In this document: in pieces, positions 9,371-18,218 of the stretch | Position numbering within the stretch: position 1 is the stretch's first letter | Layout of the letters: each line of letters begins with the position of its first letter | Assembly (NCBI RefSeq): GCF_030817495.1 | Contig: NZ_JAUSZK010000001.1 | Coordinates: 5,249,001 to 5,313,000, forward strand | DNA length: 64,000 nt | Source: Streptomyces sp. V3I7 | Lineage (GTDB): Bacteria; Actinomycetota; Actinomycetes; Streptomycetales; Streptomycetaceae | Direction: 5' to 3' | The notes under the pieces: model-generated | The model's database searches: none | What the model was told of the DNA's origin: nothing | What the model saw: the letters and a program-made list of their open reading frames with translations, nothing else | Position numbers and translations under genes: made by a program

Positions 9371-10095
9371 GCGACTGGTATCCGATCGTCCGTGCCTGGG
9401 TGACCCACCCCCAGGCGCCGCAGATCGGCGGCACGCTGGAGCTGTTCGCCGACGCCGACCCGGCCCTGCCGGTCGCCCCGGGCCAGGAGATCACGTTCAC
9501 CCTCGTCGTCACGCCGACCGGGGGCGCCTTCCGGACGTACGGCTATCTCCTCGACGACTTTCTCGGCACCACAGCCGCCATGGTCCGCCATACGGGTATG
9601 AGCCACCTGACCAACGGCCGGTACGCCACCTACGCCAGCGACGCCGAGCCGCGCACCGTCACCTGCCGGGTCCGGGTCAACGCCGACGCCCAGGAGGGCG
9701 CGGTGCTCCTGCCCCGCGTCATCATCGGCCTGATGCCCGCCCAGGGCGACAAGCTGATTCCCTCGACAGCGGTCTCGGATGCGGGCTACCGGATACGGCG
9801 GCACTGGCTGCCCGGCCAGATCATCACCCTGCGCCCGGGCGGCCACGCGGTGCTGCCCGCCAGTCACAGCCCTGTCCCCGGCCTTCGCTTCATGGGCGTG
9901 GGACTGGCCCGGCACGGCATGCTCACCTGCATGCCCGACGGCAGCGTCACTTACCAGACGGACCCTGGACACCTGGGGTACGACCGGTTCGAGCTGGCCT
10001 TCGAGGACGAGCACGGCCATCGCGTGTGGTCCGAAGTGACCGTGCACATCGGCGACTTCGGGGCGTCGCCGGGCGCCCTCGCCACCTATGGCTAG
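9367..10095 (+). CDS. beta-sandwich/Ig-like protein, unknown function
   Basis: A 242-aa protein beginning MSDWYPIVRAW at an ATG that overlaps the previous stop (ATGA). The N-terminal half resembles an all-beta domain with alternating hydrophobic strands. The last 80 residues (GGHAVLPASHSPVPGL ... DGSVTYQTDPGHLGYDRFEL) read like a cadherin/Ig-like tandem-repeat domain, as in adhesins. No signal peptide or membrane helix is visible, which is odd for such domains. Lying between the SGNH esterase and the lipoprotein in one operon, it may be a structural partner of the polymer enzymes. I do not recognise the family. Confidence 0.6.
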   Translation: MSDWYPIVRAWVTHPQAPQIGGTLELFADADPALPVAPGQEITFTLVVTPTGGAFRTYGYLLDDFLGTTAAMVRHTGMSHLTNGRYATYASDAEPRTVTCRVRVNADAQEGAVLLPRVIIGLMPAQGDKLIPSTAVSDAGYRIRRHWLPGQIITLRPGGHAVLPASHSPVPGLRFMGVGLARHGMLTCMPDGSVTYQTDPGHLGYDRFELAFEDEHGHRVWSEVTVHIGDFGASPGALATYG

Positions 10096-11362
10096 AGCCC
10101 CGCGACGCCTGTGGGCCGCAGTCGCCGTCTGTCTGGCTCTGGCAGGCTGCGCCAACCCGGCGGCACCGTCCCCGGCGCCCGGGCACTCGTCCTCCGCCGT
10201 GCCGGTGCCGTCCGTGAGCGCGCTGCCCGAAGGCTTCCAGTACCAGGAGCTCACCCGGAAGCTCGGGCCGGGCAGCCCGGTACGGCTGACCGTGCTGAGT
10301 ATCGCGCCCGACGCGCGGGTGCGGGTCACCGGAGTGCACGGGCCGGACATGACCCGCGCGCACACGGTCCGCTCCCTGGCCCGCGCCGCCGGTGCACTCG
10401 CCGCAGTCAACGGCACGTACTTCGACATCCACACCGGCCACGGACACTCCGGGTACGAAGGCGATCCGATCGGGCTGTACGCGGAGAACGGCAGGGTGCT
10501 GAGCGAGGCGCTCGCCGGCCGGCCGGCCCTGCTCCTCGGCCGCGACGACGGACGGCTGACCGCACGGATCGCCGATGTCTCCACCGCTGGCCGGCTGCGG
10601 GGCGTCGACGGCGCACGGCGCGAGCTCGACGGAGTCGACCGGGTCGCGGGTCGCGTCCTCGGCTGCGGCGGCGTCGGCGGCGACCGTCTCGCCACGACCG
10701 GCCGCCCCGAGGCCCAGCCGGCCGGCGGGCTGTGCACCGACCCCGACGAGGTGGTCTCCTACTCCGCCGACTGGGGCGCCGACACACCGCCCGGGCCGCC
10801 GGGCAGCACGGAGGCCCTCCTCGCGCCGGACGGCACCGTCCTGCGCACCCGCACTCCTGCGGGCGGACCGCTCCCCGCAGGCGGCAGCTCGCTCTACGGG
10901 ATCTCCACCGGAGCAACCTGGTTGCTCGCCCATGCCGAGCCAGGTACGCGCCCGGCGGTGTCGCTGAGGATCACCCGCCCGGACGGGCAGGCCCTGCCCG
11001 GGCCCGTGCAGACAGCCGTGGGCGGCAGCGCCCGCTTGCTGCGCGACGGAAAGCCCGATCCGGACGCCGACCGGCTCGGCCACGGCCGCGCACCACGGAC
11101 CATGGCGGCGACCACGGCCGACGGCACGCTGCTGCTGATCACGGTCGACGGCCGGGACCCCGGGCGGAGCGTCGGTGCCACCCCGGCCGAGGCGGCACGG
11201 CTGTTGCTGTCCCTCGGCGCCGTCGACGCCGTCAACCTCGACGGCGGTGGCTCCACGACGGTCGTCCTGCACGGACGGCTTCGCAACCGCCCTCGCGAAA
11301 CCGAGGGCGAAGTGGTGACCGAGCGCCGTGTCGCCGACGCCCTCGCCGTGCTTCCCGAATGA
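10088..11362 (+). CDS. lipoprotein, phosphodiester glycosidase (NAGPA) family
   Basis: A 424-aa exported lipoprotein: signal peptide with lipobox LALAGC (Cys21), then a low-complexity Pro/Ser linker and a NAGPA/phosphodiester glycosidase domain. Typical motifs are AAVNGTYFD (about residue 100) and VDAVNLDGGGSTTVV near the C-terminus. Relatives cleave sugar-1-phosphodiester links (human uncovering enzyme, Bacillus YngK-like proteins). The start overlaps the end of the previous gene by 8 bases and closes the five-gene operon. Acting outside the membrane, it could trim or remodel a phosphodiester-linked wall polymer, matching the TagF-like polymerase upstream. The substrate is unknown. Confidence 0.82.
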   Translation: MARAPRRLWAAVAVCLALAGCANPAAPSPAPGHSSSAVPVPSVSALPEGFQYQELTRKLGPGSPVRLTVLSIAPDARVRVTGVHGPDMTRAHTVRSLARAAGALAAVNGTYFDIHTGHGHSGYEGDPIGLYAENGRVLSEALAGRPALLLGRDDGRLTARIADVSTAGRLRGVDGARRELDGVDRVAGRVLGCGGVGGDRLATTGRPEAQPAGGLCTDPDEVVSYSADWGADTPPGPPGSTEALLAPDGTVLRTRTPAGGPLPAGGSSLYGISTGATWLLAHAEPGTRPAVSLRITRPDGQALPGPVQTAVGGSARLLRDGKPDPDADRLGHGRAPRTMAATTADGTLLLITVDGRDPGRSVGATPAEAARLLLSLGAVDAVNLDGGGSTTVVLHGRLRNRPRETEGEVVTERRVADALAVLPE

Positions 11363-11386
11363 CGGCGACGGCGTCGGGCTTCCTGC

Positions 11387-13072
11387 TCAGGAAAGTGTGA
11401 TGCTGCCGGCCGAGGCCGAGAAGAGAGAGCCGCCCGTGCTCATCGAGATGTACACCTCGTAATCCCCGGGAGTGGCATTCGGCAGAGCGATGCCCTTGTA
11501 GCCCGGGGTGGCGAAGTAGGCGAAGTCGTAGGTGCCGAAATCTCCCCGCCGCACGTGCGGGCGTACCACCGCGGCCTTTCCCGACATGCCGAGCCGGAAC
11601 GAATAGACGGACTGCGCACCACGCAGCACGAGGTAGTAATGCGCGTGACCGTGGGAAGCGGCCTCGATCCCGTGCACGAAGAACACCCCCTCGACGTGCA
11701 GGGTCCGGTCCTTCAGCCAGCTCTTCTCCAGGGAGAAGGCGGCCTCCTGGGAGAATTGGCCGATGACGGGACGCCGGATCAGCCGCACGCGCTTCTCGTC
11801 GCCGACGAGTGCGATCTCGAGGCTGCCGAACGGCCGACGCACGTCGAAGGGGCGCCGGGCCGCGAGCTTCGCACGCCGGTCGATTCCCTCGGCGGGGCTT
11901 GCCACCCGTATGGAGAGTTCGTACACCCCGCCCGGAATCCCGGCCATCGGAACTCCGGTCTTCGCTTCCGGCTCGAATCCTCCGTCAGTGTAGTCACGGG
12001 CGAACCGGTCGAAGTAGAGGCTGTAGGTGTGCTTCGCCTCGGTCGTCGCCAGCGGGAACTCCCAATGGCGTGAGCCGCCTTCGATGATCAGGCTCTTCGT
12101 CGACTGGAATTCCCCGTGCGGCGACTCGCCGGGAATGAACGCGTGCCCGCTCAGCACCAGGTTGTTGCCGCGTATCTCCTGCTTGTTGAGTACGGCGGTC
12201 AGTGCGTCCTTGGCGCGTAGTTCGGACAGATAGCGCTGCCGCTCCGTCGGGTCGACCTGGACGTCCCCGTTCTCCACGAAGCCGAGGCGTGGTTCGGCCC
12301 CGTCGGACAGCGCGGACAGGACACCCAGCACCAGGGGGAGGTTGTAGCCCGAGACCTCGCCGTGCTGCCGCACCAGATGCGAACGCGTGCGGACCACATT
12401 GAAGTTGGCGCAGGCCCAGAAGAGCTGGAGGTGCGGGCTGATCTCCGTCTCGTACTGCTCGTCGGCCTCCGACGTGAACAGGTAGATGTTGCGGTCCTGT
12501 CCGCCGTAGGCCTTGAGCAGGTCCGGAATGGCGTGGTCGAGGATGTCGACATGGGTCTGAGGCATGTCGTTGCCGAGCATGTAGCGGCCGGTCTCCGCGC
12601 GGTCCCGCACATAACTGCCCACGAGGAACTGCGGAACGACGGTGACGATGTTCCTGAATCCGTACTTCAGTCCGTAGTAGAGAGCCGCACTTCCGCCCTT
12701 CGACACCCCGAGCAGGCTCACCCGGTCGTGCGTGATGCCGAGTCGGGACATGGTCGATTCGATGAGGTTGTGGACGGACGCCTCGATGTCGAAGTTCATC
12801 CCCCGGCACATGTAGTAGCTGTAGTGTCCGTCGAATTCGTCACGGATCCAGAGGACGTTCGCGCGCAGGCCGTTCAGTGACTTTCCGGCGAAGTGGTATC
12901 CGCCCGGCGCCGCGAACCCGGAGAAGACAACGATGAGATGGCTTACGTCACCCTCCGCGGGCCGGAACCGGTATTCCACGGGAACCGCACCTGAGGTGTC
13001 GGTTCCGGTTATCACAGCACGCCGGTCGACCGCTGCGAGATTCGATACGAGTGGAGGGAGTTCCGCGTTCAT
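11387..13072 (-). CDS. Asp2-like alpha/beta hydrolase with C-terminal beta domains
   Basis: A 561-aa protein. The N-terminal 300 residues are an alpha/beta hydrolase with nucleophile elbow LLGVSKGGSAALYYG (Ser124), a form found in Asp2 of accessory Sec systems and in related polysaccharide or glycoprotein acyl-transferring enzymes. The C-terminal 260 residues are beta-rich and of unknown type. No signal peptide is seen. It faces the wall-polymer operon tail-to-tail (24 bases apart) and has its own promoter region upstream of 13072. A role in modifying the same surface glycan is plausible. No SecA2 or SecY2 gene is present, so this is not an accessory Sec locus. Confidence 0.7.
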   Translation of the reverse strand: MNAELPPLVSNLAAVDRRAVITGTDTSGAVPVEYRFRPAEGDVSHLIVVFSGFAAPGGYHFAGKSLNGLRANVLWIRDEFDGHYSYYMCRGMNFDIEASVHNLIESTMSRLGITHDRVSLLGVSKGGSAALYYGLKYGFRNIVTVVPQFLVGSYVRDRAETGRYMLGNDMPQTHVDILDHAIPDLLKAYGGQDRNIYLFTSEADEQYETEISPHLQLFWACANFNVVRTRSHLVRQHGEVSGYNLPLVLGVLSALSDGAEPRLGFVENGDVQVDPTERQRYLSELRAKDALTAVLNKQEIRGNNLVLSGHAFIPGESPHGEFQSTKSLIIEGGSRHWEFPLATTEAKHTYSLYFDRFARDYTDGGFEPEAKTGVPMAGIPGGVYELSIRVASPAEGIDRRAKLAARRPFDVRRPFGSLEIALVGDEKRVRLIRRPVIGQFSQEAAFSLEKSWLKDRTLHVEGVFFVHGIEAASHGHAHYYLVLRGAQSVYSFRLGMSGKAAVVRPHVRRGDFGTYDFAYFATPGYKGIALPNATPGDYEVYISMSTGGSLFSASAGSITLS

Positions 13073-13184
13073 GAATGAACCTGCCCCGCTTCTGTGTGAT
13101 GTCCGCCCCCGGCTTCCTCAGGGAAGCTTCGAAAGTGTATCCGGAGGTTGTTGAAGAGGCGACAGCGAGATGTGTGACCGGAAA

Positions 13185-13223
13185 TGAGAAAGGGCCCCCG
13201 CGCACCGCGGGGGCCCTTTCTCA
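13185..13223. terminator. strong hairpin terminator after fadB
   Basis: A perfect 18-bp inverted repeat (13185-13202 and 13206-13223) with a 3-nt CAC loop, flanked by TGAGAAA and TTTCTCA. It sits 33 bases beyond the stop of the fadAB operon and before the next minus-strand gene, so it should end fadAB transcription. Confidence 0.85.
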
Positions 13224-13255
13224 GATGTCCGGCCGTATGTCCGGTCGTACGTCCC

Positions 13256-15385
13256 TTACGCCGGCACGCTCGCCACGCCCTGCTCCAGGAACCGCTTGCC
13301 GTTCACGCGCTCCGAGACGCCCTCGCGGTCCAGGTACGGCGTGATGCCGCCCAGGTGGAAGGGCCAGCCGGCGCCGGTGATCAGGCAGAGGTCGATGTCC
13401 TGGGCCTCGGCGACGACGCCCTCGTCGAGCATGATCCCGATCTCCTGGGCGACGGCGTCGAGGACGCGGTCACGGACCTGCTCCTCCGTCAGGATGCTGT
13501 CGCCCTGCTTCAGCAGCGCGGCGACCTCCGGGTCCAGCTCCGGCTTGCCGCTGTCGTAGACGTAGAAGCCGCGCTTGCCGGCCTCGACGACCGCCTTGAG
13601 GTTCGGGGAGACCGTGAAGCGGTCCGGGAAGGCCCGGTTGAGGGTCTCCGAGACGTGCAGGCCGATCGCGGGACCGACCAGCTCGAGGAGCACCAGCGGG
13701 GACATCGGCAGACCGAGCGGCTCGACGGCCTTCTCGGCGACCTCGACCGGGGTGCCCTCGTCGATGACGTTCTGGATCTCGCCCATGAAGCGGGTCAGGA
13801 TGCGGTTCACGACGAACGCCGGGGCGTCCTTGACCAGAACCGCGGTCTTCTTCAGCTTCTTGGCGACGCCGAACGCGGTCGCGAGCGAGGCGTCGTCCGT
13901 CTGCTCGCCGCGCACGATCTCCAGGAGCGGGAGGATCGCGACCGGGTTGAAGAAGTGGAAGCCCACGACCCGCTCGGGGTGCTTGAGCTTCGACGCCATC
14001 TCCGACACCGAGAGCGAGGAGGTGTTGGTGGCGAGGATCGCGTGCGCCGGGGCGACCGCCTCGACCTCCGCGAACACCTTCTGCTTGACGCCCATCTCCT
14101 CGAAGACGGCCTCGATGATGAAGTCGGCGTCCGCGAAGCCCTCGGCCTTGTCCAGGACACCGGTGACCAGCGCCTTGAGGCGGTTGGCCTTGTCCTGGTT
14201 GATCCGGCCCTTGCCGAGCAGCTTGTCGATCTCGGCGTGGACGTAGCCCACACCCTTGTCGACGCGCTCCTGGTCGATGTCGGTCAGCACGACCGGCACC
14301 TCCAGGCGGCGCAGGAACAGCAGCGCGAGCTGGCTGGCCATCAGACCGGCGCCGACGACACCGACCTTGGTGACCGGGCGGGCCAGCGACTTGTCGGGTG
14401 CGCCGGCGGGACGCTTGCCGCGCTTCTGGACGAGGTTGAACGCGTAGATGCCCGCGCGCAGTTCACCGCCCATGATCAGGTCGGCGAGCGCCTTGTCCTC
14501 GGCGTCGAAGCCCTGCTGGAGGTCGCCGTTCTTCGCCGCGGCGATGATGTCCAGGGCGCGGTAGGCGGCCGGGGCCGCGCCGTGCACCTTGGAGTCCGCG
14601 ATGAAGCGGCCCTTGGCGACGGCCTGGTCCCAGGCCTCGCCGCGGTCGATGACCGGGCGCTCGACCTCGACGTCGCCCTTGAGGACGTTCGCCGTCCAGA
14701 TCAGCGACTGCTCCAGGAAGTCGGCACCCTCGAACAGGGCGTCGGCGATGCCGAGTTCGAAGACCTGCTTGCCCTTGAGCTGCTTGTTCTGGTTCAGGCT
14801 GTTCTCGACGATGACCGAGACGGCCTTGTCGGCGCCGATCAGGTTCGGCAGCAGCGTGCAGCCGCCCCAGCCGGGGACCAGGCCGAGGAAGACCTCGGGC
14901 AGCGAGAACGCCGGGAGCGCCTTGGAGACGGTCCGGTAGGTGCAGTGCAGGCCGACCTCGACGCCGCCGCCCATCGCCGCGCCGTTGTAGTACGCGAAGG
15001 TCGGGACCGCGAGGCCCGAAAGGCGCTTGAAGACCTCGTGACCGCCCTTGCCGATGGCGAGCGCGTGGTCGTACTCCTTGAGGATCTCCACGCCCTTGAG
15101 GTCGGCGCCGACCGCGAAGATGAACGGCTTGCCGGTGATGCCGGCGCCGACGATCTCACCGGCCGCGGCCTCCGCCTCGACCTGGTCGATCGCGGTGTTC
15201 AGGTTCGCGAGCGAACCCGGGCCGAAGGTGGTCGGCTTGGTGTGGTCGAAGCCGTTGTCGAGCGTGATGAGCGCGAAGCGCCCGGCGCCGAACGGCAGGT
15301 CGAGGTGGCGTACGTGCGCGGACGTCACGACCTCGTCGGGGAAGAGTTCCGAAGCCTGCTTCAGAAGCTCGGTCGTGGTGCTCAC
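13256..15385 (-). CDS. fadB: fatty-acid oxidation complex alpha subunit (enoyl-CoA hydratase / 3-hydroxyacyl-CoA dehydrogenase)
   Basis: A 709-aa bifunctional beta-oxidation enzyme. The N-terminal crotonase domain shows GAAMGGGVEVGL and LPEVFLGLVPGWGG, which carry the oxyanion-hole glycines and catalytic Glu. The NAD-binding dehydrogenase domain starts near residue 335 (KVGVVGAGLMASQLA) and includes VGFHFFNPV, with the C-terminal 3HCDH domain after it. The GTG at 15385 overlaps the thiolase stop (GTGA), which fixes the start; an open extension upstream lies inside the thiolase gene. With the thiolase it forms a FadAB complex that hydrates, oxidises and cleaves acyl-CoA. Ends in TAA followed by a strong terminator. 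Confidence 0.92.
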   Translation of the reverse strand: MSTTTELLKQASELFPDEVVTSAHVRHLDLPFGAGRFALITLDNGFDHTKPTTFGPGSLANLNTAIDQVEAEAAAGEIVGAGITGKPFIFAVGADLKGVEILKEYDHALAIGKGGHEVFKRLSGLAVPTFAYYNGAAMGGGVEVGLHCTYRTVSKALPAFSLPEVFLGLVPGWGGCTLLPNLIGADKAVSVIVENSLNQNKQLKGKQVFELGIADALFEGADFLEQSLIWTANVLKGDVEVERPVIDRGEAWDQAVAKGRFIADSKVHGAAPAAYRALDIIAAAKNGDLQQGFDAEDKALADLIMGGELRAGIYAFNLVQKRGKRPAGAPDKSLARPVTKVGVVGAGLMASQLALLFLRRLEVPVVLTDIDQERVDKGVGYVHAEIDKLLGKGRINQDKANRLKALVTGVLDKAEGFADADFIIEAVFEEMGVKQKVFAEVEAVAPAHAILATNTSSLSVSEMASKLKHPERVVGFHFFNPVAILPLLEIVRGEQTDDASLATAFGVAKKLKKTAVLVKDAPAFVVNRILTRFMGEIQNVIDEGTPVEVAEKAVEPLGLPMSPLVLLELVGPAIGLHVSETLNRAFPDRFTVSPNLKAVVEAGKRGFYVYDSGKPELDPEVAALLKQGDSILTEEQVRDRVLDAVAQEIGIMLDEGVVAEAQDIDLCLITGAGWPFHLGGITPYLDREGVSERVNGKRFLEQGVASVPA

Positions 15386-16599
15386 TTGTCCCCCTCGAAG
15401 TGCGGGTTCTCCCAGATGACCGTCGCGCCCATGCCGAAGCCGACGCACATGGTGGTCAGGCCGTAGCGGACGTGCGGCTGCTCCTCGAACTGGCGGGCCA
15501 GCTGCGTCATCAGACGGACGCCGGAGGAGGCGAGCGGGTGACCGTAGGCGATCGCGCCGCCGTACTGGTTGACGCGCGGGTCGTCGTCGGCGATGCCGTA
15601 GTGGTCCAGGAAGGCCAGGACCTGGATGGCGAAGGCCTCGTTGATCTCGAAGAGGTTGATGTCCTCGATCGACAGGCCGGCCTGGGTGAGCGCCTTCTCC
15701 GTCGCCGGGATCGGGCCGTAGCCCATGACCTCCGGCTCGACGCCCGCGAAGGCGTACGAGACCAGGCGCATCTTGACCGGCAGGCCGTTCTCGCGGGCGA
15801 AGTCCTCGCTCGCGATGATCGACGCGGTGGCACCGTCGTTGAGACCGGCGGCGTTACCGGCGGTGACCCGGCCGTGGACGCGGAACGGCGTCTTCAGACC
15901 CGCGAGGCTCTCCATGGTCGTACCCGGACGCATCGGCTCGTCGGCCGTGACCAGGCCCCAACCGGTCTCGCCGGCTTCGGGGTTGGTGCGGCGGACCGAG
16001 ATCGGCACCAGGTCCTGCTGGATCTTGCCGTCGGCGTACGCCTTGGCGGCCTTCTCCTGCGAGCGCACGGCGTACTCGTCGGCCCGCTGCTTGGTGATGT
16101 GCGGGTAACGGTCGTGCAGGTTCTCGGCGGTCATGCCCATGAACAGGGCCGACTCGTCGACGAGCTTCTCGCTCACGAACCGCGGGTTGGGGTCGACGCC
16201 CTCGCCCATGGGGTGGCGGCCCATGTGCTCGACGCCACCGGCGATGACGGCGTCGTACGCGCCGAAGGCGATGGAGCCGGCCGTGGTGGTGACGGCGGTG
16301 AGGGCACCGGCGCACATGCGGTCGATGGAGTAACCGGGGACCGACTGCGGCAGACCGGCGAGGATGCCGGCGGTGCGGCCGAGGGTCAGACCCTGGTCAC
16401 CGATCTGCGTGGTCGCGGCGATGGCGACCTCGTCGATCTTCTTGGGGTCGAGACCGGGGTTGCGGCGCAGCAGCTCCCGGATCGCCTTCACGACCAGGTC
16501 GTCGGCGCGGGTCTCGTGGTAGATGCCCTTCGGACCCGCCTTGCCGAACGGGGTGCGGACGCCGTCGACGAAAACGACGTCCCTGACGGTACGAGGCAC
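15382..16599 (-). CDS. fadA: acetyl-CoA C-acyltransferase (thiolase)
   Basis: A 405-aa thiolase. The acyl-accepting Cys is in SIDRMCAGALTAV; the C-terminal GGAIAYGHPLASSG and TTMCVGFGMGATV carry the catalytic His and second Cys. The GTG at 16599 follows GGAGGAGAG nine bases upstream, and the protein then begins VPRTVRDVVFVDGVRTPFG as thiolases do, so I reject the longer open frame. First gene of the fadAB pair, translationally coupled to fadB. A 14-bp palindrome about 58 bases upstream is a likely repressor site. Confidence 0.93.
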   Translation of the reverse strand: MPRTVRDVVFVDGVRTPFGKAGPKGIYHETRADDLVVKAIRELLRRNPGLDPKKIDEVAIAATTQIGDQGLTLGRTAGILAGLPQSVPGYSIDRMCAGALTAVTTTAGSIAFGAYDAVIAGGVEHMGRHPMGEGVDPNPRFVSEKLVDESALFMGMTAENLHDRYPHITKQRADEYAVRSQEKAAKAYADGKIQQDLVPISVRRTNPEAGETGWGLVTADEPMRPGTTMESLAGLKTPFRVHGRVTAGNAAGLNDGATASIIASEDFARENGLPVKMRLVSYAFAGVEPEVMGYGPIPATEKALTQAGLSIEDINLFEINEAFAIQVLAFLDHYGIADDDPRVNQYGGAIAYGHPLASSGVRLMTQLARQFEEQPHVRYGLTTMCVGFGMGATVIWENPHFEGDK

Positions 16600-16656
16600 G
16601 ATGGCTCTCCTCCAGGGTGCGGGGTGGCACAGCTGCGACGCGCAAGCGCCAAGCAC

Positions 16657-16670
16657 TGAGCGCGCGCTCA
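16657..16670. promoter_or_regulatory. palindromic operator upstream of fadAB
   Basis: TGAGCGCGCGCTCA is a perfect 14-bp palindrome 58-71 bases before the fadA start. A minus-strand TAGCAT (-10-like) lies just upstream of it, so a bound protein would sit near the transcription start. The form suits a TetR-family repressor such as those controlling fatty-acid genes. The regulator is not in this window as far as I can tell. Confidence 0.5.
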
Positions 16671-16759
16671 GGACTCATGCTACTTGTGGGTAACGTAGCT
16701 GCACACCCCTACCCGGGTGAGCGGTGAAGGTCACACCGAGCCCGGCCCGAAGGAGCCGC

Positions 16760-18043
16760 CTAGGCGCCCTTGCCGGACAGCGCCTTCACCAGCACCGGAG
16801 TCACCAACTCGACCTGCCAGGGCCGAGCCCCGTAACCGACCAGCGCCGCGGCCACGGCCCCCACGTCGGCGGACGGCGGCTCCCAGCAGACCCTCCGCAC
16901 CGTGTCCGGCGCGATCAGGTTCTCCTGCGGCATGGTGATCCGCTCGGCCAGCGCCGAGACGGCGGAGCGGGCGGCGGAGAGGCGGGCGGCGGCGGCCGGG
17001 TCCTTGTCGGCCCAGGCGCGCGGCGGCGGGGGACCGGTGACGGGCTGGCCGGGCTGCGGCAGGCCGGACTCCGGCAGCGCCTTGGCGCGGTCCACCGCTG
17101 CCTGCCACTGTTCGAGCTGGCGCCGGTTCATCCGCCCGAACCCGTTCAGCGCCGTGAGCGCGTGCACGTTGGCCGGGAGTGTGAGGGCCGCCTCGACGAT
17201 GGCGGCGTCCCCGAGCACCTTGCCCGGCGACACGTCCCGCCGCTGGGCGATCCGGTCGCGGGCCTGCCACAGCTCCCGCACCACGGCGAGCTGCCGGCGG
17301 CGGCGCACCTTGTGCATGCCGGACGTACGCCGCCAGGGGTCCTTGCGCGGTTCGGTCGGCGGCGCCGAGGCGATCGCGTCGAACTCCTGCAGGGCCCATT
17401 CCAGCTTGCCCTGCCGGTCCAGCTCCTTCTCCAGCGCGTCGCGCAGGTCGACGAGCAGTTCGACGTCGAGGGCGGCGTAGCGCAGCCACGGCTCGGGCAG
17501 CGGACGGGTCGACCAGTCGACGGCGGAGTGGCCCTTCTCCAGGACGAAGCCCAGGACGTTCTCGACCATCGCGCCGAGACCGACGCGCGGGAAACCGGCG
17601 AGCCGTCCCGCCAGCTCGGTGTCGAACAGCCGGCCCGGCCTCATGCCTATCTCGCGCAGGCACGGCAGGTCCTGGGTGGCGGCGTGCAGCACCCACTCCA
17701 CGCCCGACAGCGCCTCGCCGAGGCCGGACAGGTCGGGGCAGGCGACGGGGTCGACCAGCGCGCTCCCCGCACCCTCGCGGCGCAGCTGCACCAGATAGGC
17801 GCGCTGGCCGTAGCGATAGCCGGAGGCGCGCTCGGCGTCCACGGCGACGGGGCCGGAGCCGGCGGTGAAGGCGGCGATCACCTCGGCGAGCGTGGCCTCG
17901 TCGGCGATCACCGGCGGAATGCCCTCGCGCGGTTCGAGCAGAGGAGTCGGCGCCGCTGTCGCAGGAGACCCGCCGTCGTCCGGAGGGGTACCTCCGGTAG
18001 TGCGCAGTGGCATGTCGGCTGCGGTCTCCTGGGCGTCGGTCAC
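16760..18043 (-). CDS. ribonuclease D / 3'-5' exonuclease with HRDC domain
   Basis: A 427-aa DEDD-family exonuclease. Exo I is VAVDAERASGYRYG, Exo II is in WVLHAATQDLPCL, and Exo III is LRYAALDVELLVDL with the essential Tyr/Asp. An HRDC nucleic-acid-binding domain follows (about residues 215-300), with a Pro-rich tail region after it. It removes 3' nucleotides from structured RNA, as in tRNA maturation or turnover. The N-terminal 40 residues are disordered. It is transcribed divergently from the ArsR gene. Confidence 0.88.
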   Translation of the reverse strand: MTDAQETAADMPLRTTGGTPPDDGGSPATAAPTPLLEPREGIPPVIADEATLAEVIAAFTAGSGPVAVDAERASGYRYGQRAYLVQLRREGAGSALVDPVACPDLSGLGEALSGVEWVLHAATQDLPCLREIGMRPGRLFDTELAGRLAGFPRVGLGAMVENVLGFVLEKGHSAVDWSTRPLPEPWLRYAALDVELLVDLRDALEKELDRQGKLEWALQEFDAIASAPPTEPRKDPWRRTSGMHKVRRRRQLAVVRELWQARDRIAQRRDVSPGKVLGDAAIVEAALTLPANVHALTALNGFGRMNRRQLEQWQAAVDRAKALPESGLPQPGQPVTGPPPPRAWADKDPAAAARLSAARSAVSALAERITMPQENLIAPDTVRRVCWEPPSADVGAVAAALVGYGARPWQVELVTPVLVKALSGKGA

Positions 18044-18150
18044 ATGTCAAGGGTATCGGTACGTCAGCACCGTCGGCCCGGACGTTCCCGCGACAGGGGT
18101 TGTGACCGGCCAAAACCCGTCGCGCCTCTACTTCCGTGCCGCAGGCCGAC

Positions 18151-18207
18151 CGCGTCGGAACATCGTGACGCGTCGGAAAAGGTTGACGCGTCGGAGATTT
18201 CCGACGC
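18151..18207. promoter_or_regulatory. operator array for the ArsR gene: three 18-bp-spaced repeats plus a palindrome
   Basis: CGCGTCGGA occurs at 18151, 18169 and 18187, each exactly 18 bases apart. The third copy is joined to an inverted copy to form the perfect palindrome GCGTCGGA-GATT-TCCGACGC (18188-18207), which ends 12 bases before the ArsR ATG at 18219. This is the expected form for autorepression by the downstream ArsR protein. Confidence 0.7.
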
Positions 18208-18218
18208 ATGCTGTCCTC

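Noticed and set aside
13184..15466. 760-codon open frame on the plus strand, antisense to fadB
   Set aside because: It is a GC-bias shadow: the translation is rich in Arg/Asp/Val with no domain, while the minus strand gives a complete FadB.
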